A DNA stretch of 64,000 nt from Novosphingobium sp. (GCF_027489515.1 NZ_JAIXZS010000083.1:213353-277352), one strand, 5' to 3'. Shown: positions 50,217 to 59,096, counted from the stretch's first letter. Program-made: numbers and translations. The notes: generated by a model not told the origin, from the letters alone.

Positions 50217-53200
50217 GGCGTGCCCTCGGCCTTGCGGTAACGCTCGCCGCGCTGGGCGGCACATTTGCCCCGCTGGACCTCGCTGCGCGCACGGTGCCCC
50301 TCTCGGTGCGCAGCAATTTCCGCGTCGGCTCGGCGGGCGTGGTCTGCACGGCGCAGGTCGCACCGCGCGATCCGCGCCTCGCCGGCATGTTCGACCGCGG
50401 CTACACGATCTCGTGCCGCGATGCTGCCGGGCCGGTCGGCACGCTGGTCGCGGTCCGCCATGCGCTTCCGGTCGATGTAGCGCCCATGGCAGGGGTCCCC
50501 GCTGCTGCTGGCGCGCAGCGCGTCTGTGGCGCACCGGGCCGCGCGGTCCTTGAAGCGTTGGGAGAGGCGGATGCCTTGCTGTGCCGCGATCCGGCGAGCG
50601 GGCTTGACCACCGGCGCTATGCCCTCACGCGCGGGGATACCCGCTACTTCGTGGAGGGCCTTGCGGCCTACGATGCGGCGCTCCGCCTGGCGCTTGCAAG
50701 CGTGGTGCTGGGCCGGCCAGTGCCCGGCGAGATCAAGGTTGCGACCACCGAAGTGACCGATGCTGCCGCGTTTGCCCGGCTGCAGGCGGGGCTGCTCGAT
50801 CCGCTTGGCGTGCGCGGGGAAGGGTACTTGCGTAACAACGGCAGCAGCTTTGCTGAATCCGCCGCGTTCTTCGAAGTGCTGGCGGAGAAGGCGCGCAGCC
50901 GGAAGGGCGAGCAGGACGTAACCGCTGAAGCACTCGCGAACGAGGGGCTGCAGCAGTCAAATCTCGGCAATTTCGATACAGCGCTGCGCCTTTTCGGTGA
51001 AAGCGCCAAAGCGCAAATGACGGGTGATGGCCTCAGCCAGCGGCTGCTGCGCAATTATCGCGCGCTCGATCAGCTTAACCAGCGCCGCCCCGATGCGGCC
51101 GTGACCGAACTTGCCAAGCCGGTGGACCCGGTGAATGCCGTGTTTGACGGCGTGCGTCTCGCCGAGGGGGTCATCAATCTGCCACTGGCCGAGGCGATCA
51201 ACCGCGAGAACGCGGCGACCCGGCGCATGGGGGCACCCGACCCGGCGTTGACCCGCGCCGAAAAGGCAGAAATCCTCGACGGCCAGGCGTTGGCCATAGG
51301 CGCAACCGCCGCGCGCATGGCAGGCCGCACCGACGAAGCGGTTGCCGGCTTCGCCAAGGCGCGCGCGCAGCTTGCGACCGTGCGTGACGGGCAGGTTGCC
51401 TCGATCATCTGGCTCACCGCCGAGATCGAGATCGAGCTCGCCAGGATCGCTGGCGTTGCCGGGCGCCGCGCGGAGGCGGAGGCCGGGTTTGACCGCGCGA
51501 TTGCCGCACTCGAAACGGCTTATCCGTCCTCCCCGGCGGTGCTTTCCGCCAAGGCCCGCAAGGCGGCTTTCCTGCTGTCCGCCGGTGATCGCGACGGAGC
51601 GGCAAGGCTGTTTGGCGCGGTGGTCGATGCGAGCGCTACAGTGCCCGATAGCGGCACCACCCTGCGAAACCTGCTCGCGCCCTATTTCGCCTTGCTGGCA
51701 GGCGAGGGCAGCGATCCGGCGAAGAGCGCTCCGGCCGCCTTTGCTGCGGCACAAGTGCTCGAACGACCTGGCATAGCGCAGACCCAGGCCATCCTCGCGC
51801 GGCAACTAGCCGAAGGCAACGACGCCGCAGCAGCGCTGTTCCGCCTCTCGCTCGCGCGCAGCCGCGACATCGCCCGAGCAGAAGGCGAAGTGGCCCGGCT
51901 CTCGACACTGCCGGAACCCGCCGCCGCCGAGACGGCCGAACTTGCCGCTCAGCAGGAGATGCTGGCCGGGCTGCGCCGCGAGCAGACCGAGATCCTCGCC
52001 AAGCTTGCAGCCTATCCGCGCTATACCGCACTTGCGCCGAAGCGGGTTGCGCTTGCCGAAATGCAGGCCGCGCTGAAGCCGGGCGAGGGATACTACAAGC
52101 TCGTTGCTGCCGGCGACGACCTCTACGGTCTTTATGCGACATCTGCTGCCACGCGCTTCTTTGCCGTGCCGCTTTCGCGCACAGACCTGACGCGCGAGGT
52201 GCAGCAGATCCGCAACAGCATCGTGACGATCGAGAATGGCAAGGCGGTCAACCGTCCCTTCGATCTCGACCGCTCGCGCGCGCTCTACAAGGCCTTGTTC
52301 GGGCCGCTTGCCTCCGACATCGGCGCCGTCCGGCATCTCGTGTTCGAGCCTGATGCGGCGATGCTCCAATTGCCGCCGGCAGTGTTGGTGACGGACGACG
52401 CGGGGATTGCAGCCTACAAGACGCGCACGGTCGATATCGATGCGGATGCTTTCGACTTTACCGGTATCGCCTGGCTCGGGCGGGGCCGGGCGATATCGAT
52501 TGCCGTCAGCCCGCGCGCCTTCCTTGATCTGAGGGCCCTGTCACCGTCTTCGGCACGGCGGCCCTATCTAGGCTTTGGCAACAACGCCGTGCCGCAGCGG
52601 CGGCCAGTGACGGCGGTGGCCGACAGTTGTGACTGGCCGCTTGCGGTGTGGCAGCGTCCGGTCAAGCCCGATGAACTGCTGTTCGCGGCAAAGACCTTCG
52701 GCAGCACGAGCGTTGTCAGGACGGGCAGCAGCTTTACTGATGCCGGCCTTCTCGCCGACCCTGCGCTTGATCAGTATCGCGTACTGCACTTCGCCACCCA
52801 TGGCCTCGTCTCGGCCCCGCGCAAGGACTGCCCCGCGCGCCCCGCTTTGGTCACGAGCTTTGCAGACAAGGGTTCGGATGGCCTCCTGAGCTTCCGCGAG
52901 ATCTTCGATCTCAAGCTCGATGCCGATCTCGTGATCCTGTCCGCCTGCGATACCGCCGGCATGGCCACGGTTGCGGCAAGCCGGGAGGCGGGCGTGACCA
53001 CCGGCGGCAACTATGCGCTTGACGGGCTGGTGCGCGCGTTCACGGGCGCGGGTGCGCGCGCAGTCATCGCGAGCCATTGGCCGGTGCCAGACGACTACGA
53101 TGCCACGCGCCGGCTGATCGGTGGTCTCATTGCGGGCAAGCCTGGTGAATCGGTGGGCGATTCCCTCGCGGGGGCTGAGGCAAGGCTGATGGACGATCCG

Positions 53201-53287
53201 CAGACCTCGCACCCGTTTTACTGGGCGGCGTTCGTGGTAGTGGGTGATGCCGCCAAGCCTGCAGTGAGTGCCGGTTCGCAGCACTGA
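50213..53287 (+). CDS. exported CHAT-domain (caspase-like) protease with helical repeats
   Basis: 1024 residues, GTG overlapping the tpsA stop by four bases (GTGA). An N-terminal hydrophobic segment (RRALGLAVTLAALGGTF) is a signal peptide, so the protein is probably periplasmic. The middle (about residues 220-620) is helical TPR-like repeats. The C-terminal CHAT domain has the catalytic dyad His863 (LHFATHG) and Cys912 (LSACDTA) and a conserved GARAVIASHWPV segment. CHAT peptidases are caspase/separase relatives. Coupling to tpsBA implies it matures, anchors or regulates the exoprotein, but this is inference. Confidence 0.88.
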   Translation: MRRALGLAVTLAALGGTFAPLDLAARTVPLSVRSNFRVGSAGVVCTAQVAPRDPRLAGMFDRGYTISCRDAAGPVGTLVAVRHALPVDVAPMAGVPAAAGAQRVCGAPGRAVLEALGEADALLCRDPASGLDHRRYALTRGDTRYFVEGLAAYDAALRLALASVVLGRPVPGEIKVATTEVTDAAAFARLQAGLLDPLGVRGEGYLRNNGSSFAESAAFFEVLAEKARSRKGEQDVTAEALANEGLQQSNLGNFDTALRLFGESAKAQMTGDGLSQRLLRNYRALDQLNQRRPDAAVTELAKPVDPVNAVFDGVRLAEGVINLPLAEAINRENAATRRMGAPDPALTRAEKAEILDGQALAIGATAARMAGRTDEAVAGFAKARAQLATVRDGQVASIIWLTAEIEIELARIAGVAGRRAEAEAGFDRAIAALETAYPSSPAVLSAKARKAAFLLSAGDRDGAARLFGAVVDASATVPDSGTTLRNLLAPYFALLAGEGSDPAKSAPAAFAAAQVLERPGIAQTQAILARQLAEGNDAAAALFRLSLARSRDIARAEGEVARLSTLPEPAAAETAELAAQQEMLAGLRREQTEILAKLAAYPRYTALAPKRVALAEMQAALKPGEGYYKLVAAGDDLYGLYATSAATRFFAVPLSRTDLTREVQQIRNSIVTIENGKAVNRPFDLDRSRALYKALFGPLASDIGAVRHLVFEPDAAMLQLPPAVLVTDDAGIAAYKTRTVDIDADAFDFTGIAWLGRGRAISIAVSPRAFLDLRALSPSSARRPYLGFGNNAVPQRRPVTAVADSCDWPLAVWQRPVKPDELLFAAKTFGSTSVVRTGSSFTDAGLLADPALDQYRVLHFATHGLVSAPRKDCPARPALVTSFADKGSDGLLSFREIFDLKLDADLVILSACDTAGMATVAASREAGVTTGGNYALDGLVRAFTGAGARAVIASHWPVPDDYDATRRLIGGLIAGKPGESVGDSLAGAEARLMDDPQTSHPFYWAAFVVVGDAAKPAVSAGSQH

Positions 53288-53463
53288 TCGCTTTGCCGGG
53301 TATAATCGCCTGGGGGGCTGGACCTATTCACTTCACTGATGCAAAATGCCCGGAGTAGATCGGGCCATGACTCTGAGTCATGGCCCGCATCGCATCGAAC
53401 ACTGTTTTCGGCCATGTCCGGCCTTAGCCAAGGGAGAATGCCGCAACCACAGTCTTGATGACC
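53288..53463 (+). promoter_or_regulatory. leader and promoter region of the glycine-riboswitch transcript
   Basis: Spacer between the TPS operon and the riboswitch. It contains TATAAT at 53301-53306, without a well-spaced -35, and a 27-base palindrome (annotated separately). No ORF of note. Transcription of the riboswitch-dadA unit must start in or just before this stretch. Confidence 0.4.
53361..53387 (+). repeat. 27-base perfect palindrome upstream of the riboswitch
   Basis: CGGGCCATGACTC and its exact reverse complement flank a single T. No T-run follows. It could be the terminator hairpin of the TPS operon or a protein operator controlling the dadA transcript. Confidence 0.65.
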
Positions 53464-53706
53464 GCATGGGAGAGTCCGGATGAAACCCTCGTTTCGATCC
53501 GGCGCCGACGGAGCAACCCCCCAGGAAACTCTCAGGCACCAGGAACCGTGTGGTCTTGACACTCTGGAGAGTGATGGCGTGGGCCCTGTCATCTCAGGGA
53601 TTGCGGCCATCCGCCGACGGAGAAAGCCGTAAGGTAGGGTCATGCGCGAAGGCGCCTGATACCGAAGCGGTCAAGCTCTCAGGCACAAGCGACAGAGATG
53701 GGGAAA
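53464..53706 (+). ncRNA. tandem glycine riboswitch
   Basis: Two consecutive aptamers, each with the conserved elements of the glycine (gcvT-type) riboswitch. Aptamer 1 has GGGAGAG at 53468, GCCGACGGAGCAA around 53503 and ACTCTCAGGCACC around 53529. Aptamer 2 has GCCGACGGAGAAA around 53593, CTCTCAGGCACAAG around 53676 and CGACAGAGATGGGG at its 3' end. The tandem ends about 65 bases before the DadA-type gene. Glycine riboswitches usually activate glycine-degradation or export genes, so the downstream oxidase probably handles glycine or derived amino acids. Confidence 0.9.
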
Positions 53707-53771
53707 TGAACGCCGCGCTGGCCCGAAGGGGCCGGCTGAGACGCATTTCACTCATCAAGGAGCAAGAGCTC

Positions 53772-55025
53772 ATGTCGCATTTTGCGGTTATTGGCGCCGG
53801 CATTACCGGCATTACCACGGCTTACGCGCTGCTCGAGCGCGGGCATTCCGTCACTGTCATCGATCGCCAGCCCTTGCCGGCGATGGAAACTTCGTTCGCA
53901 AACGGCGGGCAGCTTTCCGCCAGCAACGCCGAGGTGTGGAACTCGGTGGGCACGGTCTTCAAGGGCCTGCGCTGGATGGCTCGGCGCGATGCGCCGTTGC
54001 TGTTCAATCCGCGCCCGGGCTGGCACAAGTTCTCGTGGATCGCGGAGTTTCTGGGCGCCATTCCCCGTCACGATGTCAACACCATGGAGACCGTGCGGCT
54101 CGCGATCGAGGCGCGCAAACACCTCTTCGATATTGCCGAGCGCGAGGGCATCGATTTCGATTGCGAGAAGCGCGGCATCCTTCACATTTACCGGAACGCA
54201 GCGAGCTTTGCCGATGCGGCACGAACCAACGAACTTGTGCGCGCGGGCGGGCTGGACCGGTTCCAGGTCTCTCCCGAGGAAATGCGCCGGATCGATCCGA
54301 CGGTCACTGGTGACTACTGCGGCGGCTACTACACGCCGTCGGATGCCACGGGGGATATCTGCAAGTTCACCCGCGGCCTCGCGGCTGCCTGCGAGCGCAA
54401 GGGCGCAGTCCTGCAACTCGACCGAGCGGTGCAGGCGATTGCGGTGCACGATCGCGGCGTGACGATCCGCACCGCCAGCCTCACCGATGCGCGGATCGAG
54501 GATGTTGGCCATTTCGACGGGCTGGTCATCTGTGCCGGGGTCGGCAGCCGCCGCCTTGCTGCGATGGTGGGCGACCGGGTCAATGTCTATCCTGTCAAGG
54601 GTTACTCGATCACGGTGATGATGCGCGACGCAGACAGCCAGGCCGCCGCGCCTTGGGTCAGCCTGCTCGATGAAGACGCCAAGATCGTCACCTCGCGGCT
54701 TGGCAAGGACCGCTTCCGCGTGGCGGGCACCGCCGAGTTCAACGGCGAGAACCGCGACATTCGCGCCGATCGCATTGCCCCATTGGTTCAGTGGGTCCGT
54801 CAGCTGTTTCCCGGCGTGAGCGTGGGCGAGGTCCTGCCCTGGGCCGGCCTCCGGCCGATGCTGCCCGACATGATGCCCCGTGTTGGCGCAGGAAAGCGGT
54901 CGCGGGTTTTCTACAACACCGGTCACGGCCACCTCGGATGGACGCTGAGCGCCGTGACCGCGCAGATGGTGGCGGCCTCCATCGACCAGTCGCTGGAAGC
55001 AGAGGCCCCGCTCCGCGTGGCGTGA
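53772..55025 (+). CDS. dadA: DadA-family FAD-dependent D-amino acid dehydrogenase
   Basis: 417 residues. The N-terminal ADP-binding fold is FAVIGAGITGITTAYALLERG split around GxGxxG, followed by TSFANGGQLSASNAEVW, the DadA signature segment. C-terminal features are VYPVKGYSITV, VAGTAEFNG and YNTGHGHLGWTLS, which closes the flavin pocket. DadA oxidatively deaminates D-amino acids at the membrane, passing electrons to quinones. Control by a tandem glycine riboswitch suggests glycine itself may be a substrate or signal. ATG 53772 follows AAGGAG. A strong terminator lies downstream. Confidence 0.92.
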   Translation: MSHFAVIGAGITGITTAYALLERGHSVTVIDRQPLPAMETSFANGGQLSASNAEVWNSVGTVFKGLRWMARRDAPLLFNPRPGWHKFSWIAEFLGAIPRHDVNTMETVRLAIEARKHLFDIAEREGIDFDCEKRGILHIYRNAASFADAARTNELVRAGGLDRFQVSPEEMRRIDPTVTGDYCGGYYTPSDATGDICKFTRGLAAACERKGAVLQLDRAVQAIAVHDRGVTIRTASLTDARIEDVGHFDGLVICAGVGSRRLAAMVGDRVNVYPVKGYSITVMMRDADSQAAAPWVSLLDEDAKIVTSRLGKDRFRVAGTAEFNGENRDIRADRIAPLVQWVRQLFPGVSVGEVLPWAGLRPMLPDMMPRVGAGKRSRVFYNTGHGHLGWTLSAVTAQMVAASIDQSLEAEAPLRVA

Positions 55026-55046
55026 TTACGTAATGCACCGCATAGG

Positions 55047-55100
55047 CGGCCCGGTTGCCCTGCTTGCCTAAAAGGCAGGGTTACCGGGCCGTTCTTCCTT
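55047..55100 (+). terminator. rho-independent terminator of dadA
   Basis: CGGCCCGGT pairs with ACCGGGCCG, then after a two-base internal mismatch CCCTGC pairs with GCAGGG; a TTCTTCCTT tract follows (55092-55100). It starts 22 bases after the dadA stop. Confidence 0.85.
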
Positions 55101-55143
55101 ATCGAGCACCGATCACCCGATCTTGCGCGAGGGACGAACCACC

Positions 55144-55467
55144 ATGCTGGTCAAGCAAGCTCAAGGAACCGAGGCCAATCCGTGGGGCACCGCGCCTTGC
55201 GGCCCGTTGATCACCGCGACCTATCGCCGCGGCGTGCTGCGCGCGAAGGTGACGCTCAGCGACCTGACCTGCCGTTCAGCGCGGATCGATTCGATGGAAG
55301 CGCTGAAGCCTGGAATGCTGGTGTGGATCACGCTGCCGGGGATCGAGGCGCGGCCGGCAATCGTCGACTGGACCAGCGGCTTCACCGCCGGTCTGCGCTT
55401 TGAGGCGCCGCTGCACCCGGCCGTGCTCGACGCGATCCTCGACGGGCGCATCGGCTCGGTCCATTGA
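55144..55467 (+). CDS. PilZ-domain protein
   Basis: 107 residues, one domain. The pattern fits PilZ: an N-terminal basic stretch (TYRRGVLRAKVTLSDLT), the (D/N)xSxxG-like region replaced by SDLTCRSARIDS, then MLVWITLPGIEARPAIVDWTSGFTAGLRFEAPLHP, the conserved W...G..F.. strand pair. PilZ domains bind cyclic di-GMP, but the classical RxxxR and DxSxxG motifs are imperfect here, so c-di-GMP binding is uncertain. ATG 55144 has GAGGGA upstream. Confidence 0.75.
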   Translation: MLVKQAQGTEANPWGTAPCGPLITATYRRGVLRAKVTLSDLTCRSARIDSMEALKPGMLVWITLPGIEARPAIVDWTSGFTAGLRFEAPLHPAVLDAILDGRIGSVH

Positions 55468-55487
55468 TTTTTGCGATGTTGAGGGGG

Positions 55488-55562
55488 TGGCTCCCTGAGT
55501 AGGATTCGAACCTACGACCACTCGATTAACAGTCGAGAGCTCTACCGCTGAGCTATCAGGGA
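55488..55562 (-). tRNA. tRNA-Asn (GTT)
   Basis: Read on the minus strand: acceptor TCCCTGA/TCAGGGA, D-arm GCTC/GAGC with the AGCGGTA loop, anticodon arm CTCGA/TCGAG with loop CTGTTAA (anticodon GTT at 55528-55530), variable TGGTC, T-arm GTAGG/CCTAC with TTCGAAT, discriminator G and encoded CCA. 75 bases, all stems perfect. Confidence 0.98.
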
Positions 55563-55651
55563 CCAGACCCGGTTGCCCGGGGCAGGAGCGGGCTAATAGC
55601 AGGCGTTTCGGGTTTGGCAAGCGCCTGATTGCCCAAAAATCCACACCATCG

Positions 55652-56431
55652 TCACACCAGGAACTGCTCGGCGAAAATCCGTTCGTCGAGGCTCTTGCCC
55701 TTGTCGAACAGGAGCGTCAGCCGGTGCTCGCGCGCAGCGCTCACGCGCACTTCGCTAATATCGCGCACTTCCTTCTGGTCAGCCACAACCGACACGGGTC
55801 GCTTGGCCGCCTCCAGCGAGCGGAACAGGATCTGGCAGCTTTCGGGCAGGATCGCGCCGCGCCAGCGCCGCGGACGGAAGGGGCTGATCGGGGTGAGCGC
55901 GAGCATCGCGCTGCCCAATGGCAGGATCGGCCCGTTGGCGGAAAGGTTGTAGGCGGTCGAGCCCGCAGGCGTTGCCACCAGCACACCGTCGCAGGAAAGC
56001 TCGGGCATACGGACCTTGCCGTTGACGGAAACTTCGAGCTTCGCCGTCTGGCGCGTTTCGCGCAGCAGCGAGACTTCATTGATCGCCCAGGATGAATACT
56101 GCTCGCCGGTCTGGGTAATCGCTTCCATCCACAGCGGCGCCACCGCGACACCGCGTGACTTGGCGACCCTCTCGGCTATCGGGCGTGTGGCCTTGTGCCG
56201 GTTCATCAGGAAACCGACGGTGCCGAGATTGAGTCCGTAAGCCGGGATCACCCGGCCGGTATCGAGCATGTGGTGCAGCGTCTGCAGCATGAAGCCATCG
56301 CCACCGAGCACGACGGCAATATCGGCTTCTTCAAGCGGCACCCAGTCATGTGAGGCCGTAAGCGCCGCTTCTGCTTCCTGAGCGCGGTCGGTAGGTGAGG
56401 CGAGCAGCGCCAGCCGGGGGCTATCGGGCAT
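55652..56431 (-). CDS. nadK: NAD kinase
   Basis: 259 residues. It phosphorylates NAD to NADP. Motifs: VVLGGDGFMLQTLH (GGDG nucleotide loop), YGLNLGTVGFLMN, and CDGVLVATPAGSTAYNLSANGPILP, which contains the substrate-binding Thr-Pro-x-Gly-Ser-Thr-Ala-Tyr loop. The shorter alphaproteobacterial form lacks the N-terminal extension of E. coli NadK. ATG 56431 has GAGGAGAG nine bases upstream; the longer frame is spurious. tRNA-Asn lies downstream on the same strand. Confidence 0.95.
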   Translation of the reverse strand: MPDSPRLALLASPTDRAQEAEAALTASHDWVPLEEADIAVVLGGDGFMLQTLHHMLDTGRVIPAYGLNLGTVGFLMNRHKATRPIAERVAKSRGVAVAPLWMEAITQTGEQYSSWAINEVSLLRETRQTAKLEVSVNGKVRMPELSCDGVLVATPAGSTAYNLSANGPILPLGSAMLALTPISPFRPRRWRGAILPESCQILFRSLEAAKRPVSVVADQKEVRDISEVRVSAAREHRLTLLFDKGKSLDERIFAEQFLV

Positions 56432-56567
56432 TGGTAAAGCTCTCCTCGCGCGTCGCGCTGTTTTTCGGCGTCTGCCGCGCAACTGATATGGAGCGACCCA
56501 AATCGGTGCAATGCCAAATGGCACAGCATGGATGATTTCGCCGATCCGATCGCCTAAGACGGCAGGA

Positions 56568-57872
56568 ATGACTGGCACCGTACTTCTTCCCGGGCACGAC
56601 CGCGACGTGCTGACCGGCCTTCCCGGGCTGGAAACCGCGGCCTTGTGGCTCGACCGTGCAGGCGACACCGGCTTCGTCCAGGCGATGATGGTAAGCCTGC
56701 AGCGGCTCCCGGCGGTTAATCTGGCCTATGGCATGGCTGGCGGGGACCACGTACTGGTGGAAGTCGCGCGGCGGCTCAGGGATTTCGTGGCTGACGAGCT
56801 TGGCCCCCAGGCCCTCGTCGCGCGGGCGGCGGGCGGCGCGTTTCTGGTCGCGAGCCGCGCGGCGCTCTCGCGCGAGCGGTGGCAGTGGCTGGCCGAGGCG
56901 CTGGGCCGCGCGATCGCAAGGCCGCTGATGGTCGAGGGCGAACGGCTGAGCCTCGCGCCGCGCATGGCGCTGCTGCGGGGGCGCCAGGGCGAGACCGGGG
57001 CCGCGCTGCTCGACCGGCTTGATCAGGTCTCGGGTGATCTGCAGCGGCGCAGCGGGCGCCGCGTGCTCTGGGCCGATGGCAGCCATCCCGCACGCGGCCG
57101 CAGCGCGGCGAGCCTTGAGGGTGACCTCCTCGGCGCACTGCACCGCGACGAGATCATGGTGCTGTTCCAGCCGCAGTTTCATGTCGGCACCGGTTTGCTG
57201 GCCGGGGCGGAAGCCCTCGCACGGTGGGAGCATCCCAGCTTTGGGCGGATCTGCGCCGAGACACTGTTTGCCGTGGCCGACCGCGGCGATCACGTGGCGC
57301 AGCTTTCGCGCCATATCGGCAAGCGCTCGCTCGCAATGGCTGCCGCCTGGCCGCAGAACCCCGGAATGCCGCTGCGGCTCTCGCTCAACGTCACGGCCGA
57401 GGACTTTGCGGTGGGCGATTTCGCAGCAACCCTCAAGGCGGCGCTGGACTCAAGTGCGTTTCCGGCGGAGCGGCTGACCATCGAGATCACCGAGCAGACC
57501 CTCATCAGCGATTTCGAAGCCTGCGCTGCGGCACTGCGCGAATTGGCGACGCTGGGCGTCAGTGTGGCGCTCGATGATTTCGGGACCGGCTTCTCAAATT
57601 TCCGCGCGCTGAAGGCGTTGCCGCTCGATGCGCTCAAGCTCGATCGCTCGCTGGTCTGCGACATCGAACACGATGCGCGCGACCGGGCGATCCTTTCGGC
57701 GATGGTGGCCATGGCGCGTGCACTGGGGCTGAAGGTGATTGCCGAAGGGGTGGAGACGGCGGGGCAGCTGGCAATCCTGCAGGACGAAGGGTGCGACCTC
57801 TTTCAGGGGTTCCTGCGCTCCGGGCCGATTGCGGCCGAGGACTTTGAAGCGCTGGCCGCGGGCGACCGCTGA
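56568..57872 (+). CDS. EAL-domain protein with degenerate GGDEF domain
   Basis: About 434 residues. The N-terminal GGDEF-like region keeps the fold (VNLAYGMAGGDHVLVEVARRL) but the catalytic motif reads AGGAF, so diguanylate cyclase activity is unlikely. The EAL domain looks active: GAEALARWEHP with Glu215, LNVTAEDF, LTIEITEQTLI, VALDDFGTGFSN, LKLDRSLV, VIAEGVET and QGFL are all present. It probably degrades cyclic di-GMP, with the GGDEF as a GTP-sensing or structural module. No membrane helix or PAS is seen. The start is uncertain: 56568, 56532 and 56511 are all in frame and none has a well-spaced ribosome-binding site. Divergent from nadK. Confidence 0.85.
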   Translation: MTGTVLLPGHDRDVLTGLPGLETAALWLDRAGDTGFVQAMMVSLQRLPAVNLAYGMAGGDHVLVEVARRLRDFVADELGPQALVARAAGGAFLVASRAALSRERWQWLAEALGRAIARPLMVEGERLSLAPRMALLRGRQGETGAALLDRLDQVSGDLQRRSGRRVLWADGSHPARGRSAASLEGDLLGALHRDEIMVLFQPQFHVGTGLLAGAEALARWEHPSFGRICAETLFAVADRGDHVAQLSRHIGKRSLAMAAAWPQNPGMPLRLSLNVTAEDFAVGDFAATLKAALDSSAFPAERLTIEITEQTLISDFEACAAALRELATLGVSVALDDFGTGFSNFRALKALPLDALKLDRSLVCDIEHDARDRAILSAMVAMARALGLKVIAEGVETAGQLAILQDEGCDLFQGFLRSGPIAAEDFEALAAGDR

Positions 57873-58058
57873 GCTGCCGCTTCAGGACAGCTGGACACAA
57901 GGCATGTGTCAGAACCACGAGACGAGCAGGCCTGGCCTTGGACAATGGGGAGCGGTGCGCAGCACCGCCCGGGCTCCGCAGCGAATGCGAGAGGCATGGC
58001 GTACTCTTGTTAGTCGACGCAAATAGATCGCGGCCTCTCGGGGGAAGCCCCGGGTCGA

Positions 58059-58817
58059 TCAATCGCGGTAAAGCCGCAGCGCTGCGGCAGGAAGGCCATA
58101 CATGCGGCGGAACGAGCGGCTGAAATGCGCTGAGTCTGCAAAACCCGCCTCGTGTGCCGCCTCTGTCAGCGAATGGCCTGCCGCATAGAGTTCGACCGCG
58201 CGTTCGATCCTGAGCCAAAGCACATAAGACTTGAACGGCAGCCCGGTCTGAGCGGCAAACAGGTGGCGCGCTCTACTTGGCGACAGACCGACCTTGGCCG
58301 ACGCAGCAGGCAAGGTCACAGGGCCATCAAGATGGTGCCGGGCATAATCGAGCATCGCGAGCACACGGGCATCAGGCATCATGAGGTCGGCGGCAGTGGG
58401 GAGGGTAGCGAGAATAGCCTTGCCGATGCGTCGCATCTCCGAAGCGGAACCGGCGCCGGCGTTGCATGCGCGCAGTGGCTCCAGCGCTGCGGCGAGCGGG
58501 CCATCGGTTATCTCTGCCCAGAGATGCTCTGCGAAATACTGCCGCGAAAGCGCGATGCCGACCGCGCTTTCGGGGGCGATGAACAGGAAAGCGACCGCGC
58601 CGCTGGCCCGGAAGCCGTGCAACGCATCGGACGCCACGGCGGCAACCGGTCCTGCAAGTTTCTCCTTGCCCAGATTGATCTCGAACCAACCGTGGAGCTG
58701 AAAGGTGATCTGGATCGCGTGGTGGGCATGGAGGTGCAGGTTCGCAGTCTCCGAGCCCTCCATGATCCAGAGCGCGGCTCCTTCCCAGATAGCGATCCTG
58801 CCTCGTCCGGCGATCAA
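58059..58817 (-). CDS. AraC-family transcriptional regulator
   Basis: 252 residues. The C-terminal 100 residues form the double helix-turn-helix: GPVTLPAASAKVGLSPSRARHLFAAQTGLPFKSYV split between helices, then LTEAAHEAGFADSAHFSRSFRRMYGLPA. The N-terminal half is a cupin-like sensor with HLHAHHAIQITFQLHG; its His cluster could bind metal. It is transcribed divergently from the metallothionein-like gene and is the obvious candidate to regulate it. TTG 58817 is inferred as start from the AGG upstream; an internal ATG 18 codons later is possible. Confidence 0.85.
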   Translation of the reverse strand: MIAGRGRIAIWEGAALWIMEGSETANLHLHAHHAIQITFQLHGWFEINLGKEKLAGPVAAVASDALHGFRASGAVAFLFIAPESAVGIALSRQYFAEHLWAEITDGPLAAALEPLRACNAGAGSASEMRRIGKAILATLPTAADLMMPDARVLAMLDYARHHLDGPVTLPAASAKVGLSPSRARHLFAAQTGLPFKSYVLWLRIERAVELYAAGHSLTEAAHEAGFADSAHFSRSFRRMYGLPAAALRLYRD

Positions 58818-58962
58818 TGTGGTGCCTGCTCCGTCTGATGGACTGCCCGGGCGCCGTGACGCATGCGGCCTTACCGTGCAATTTCAGCCGCTACGTTCAA
58901 TCGCCCGGACGAATCCTACCATAGTTGGAGCGCTCCACCAACCAAACCGGAGGACTTGAACC

Positions 58963-59088
58963 ATGACCGATACCTGCAACTGCAACCCTTGCACCTGCGC
59001 TCCCGTCTGCAAGTGCGCCGCCGCACCGAAGGCTTGCAACTGCGGCCCCTCTTGCCAGTGCCGCAAGGGTGACTGCACCGCGAAGTGA
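58963..59088 (+). CDS. 41-residue metallothionein-like Cys-rich protein
   Basis: A very small ORF with a perfect GGAGG nine bases before ATG 58963. It encodes 41 residues with 11 Cys (27 percent), in CxC and CxxC pairs (CNCNPCTC, CKC, CNCGPSCQC), no His and no aromatic residue, plus Lys and Asp: the composition of a metallothionein with thiolate metal clusters. Cys positions are 5, 7, 10, 12, 16, 18, 25, 27, 31, 33 and 38, suggesting two clusters of six and five Cys separated by AAAPKA. Likely binds Zn, Cd or Cu in the cytosol. Divergent AraC regulator upstream, strong terminator downstream. Metal and conditions are unknown. Confidence 0.88.
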   Translation: MTDTCNCNPCTCAPVCKCAAAPKACNCGPSCQCRKGDCTAK

Positions 59089-59096
59089 CGTCAGGC

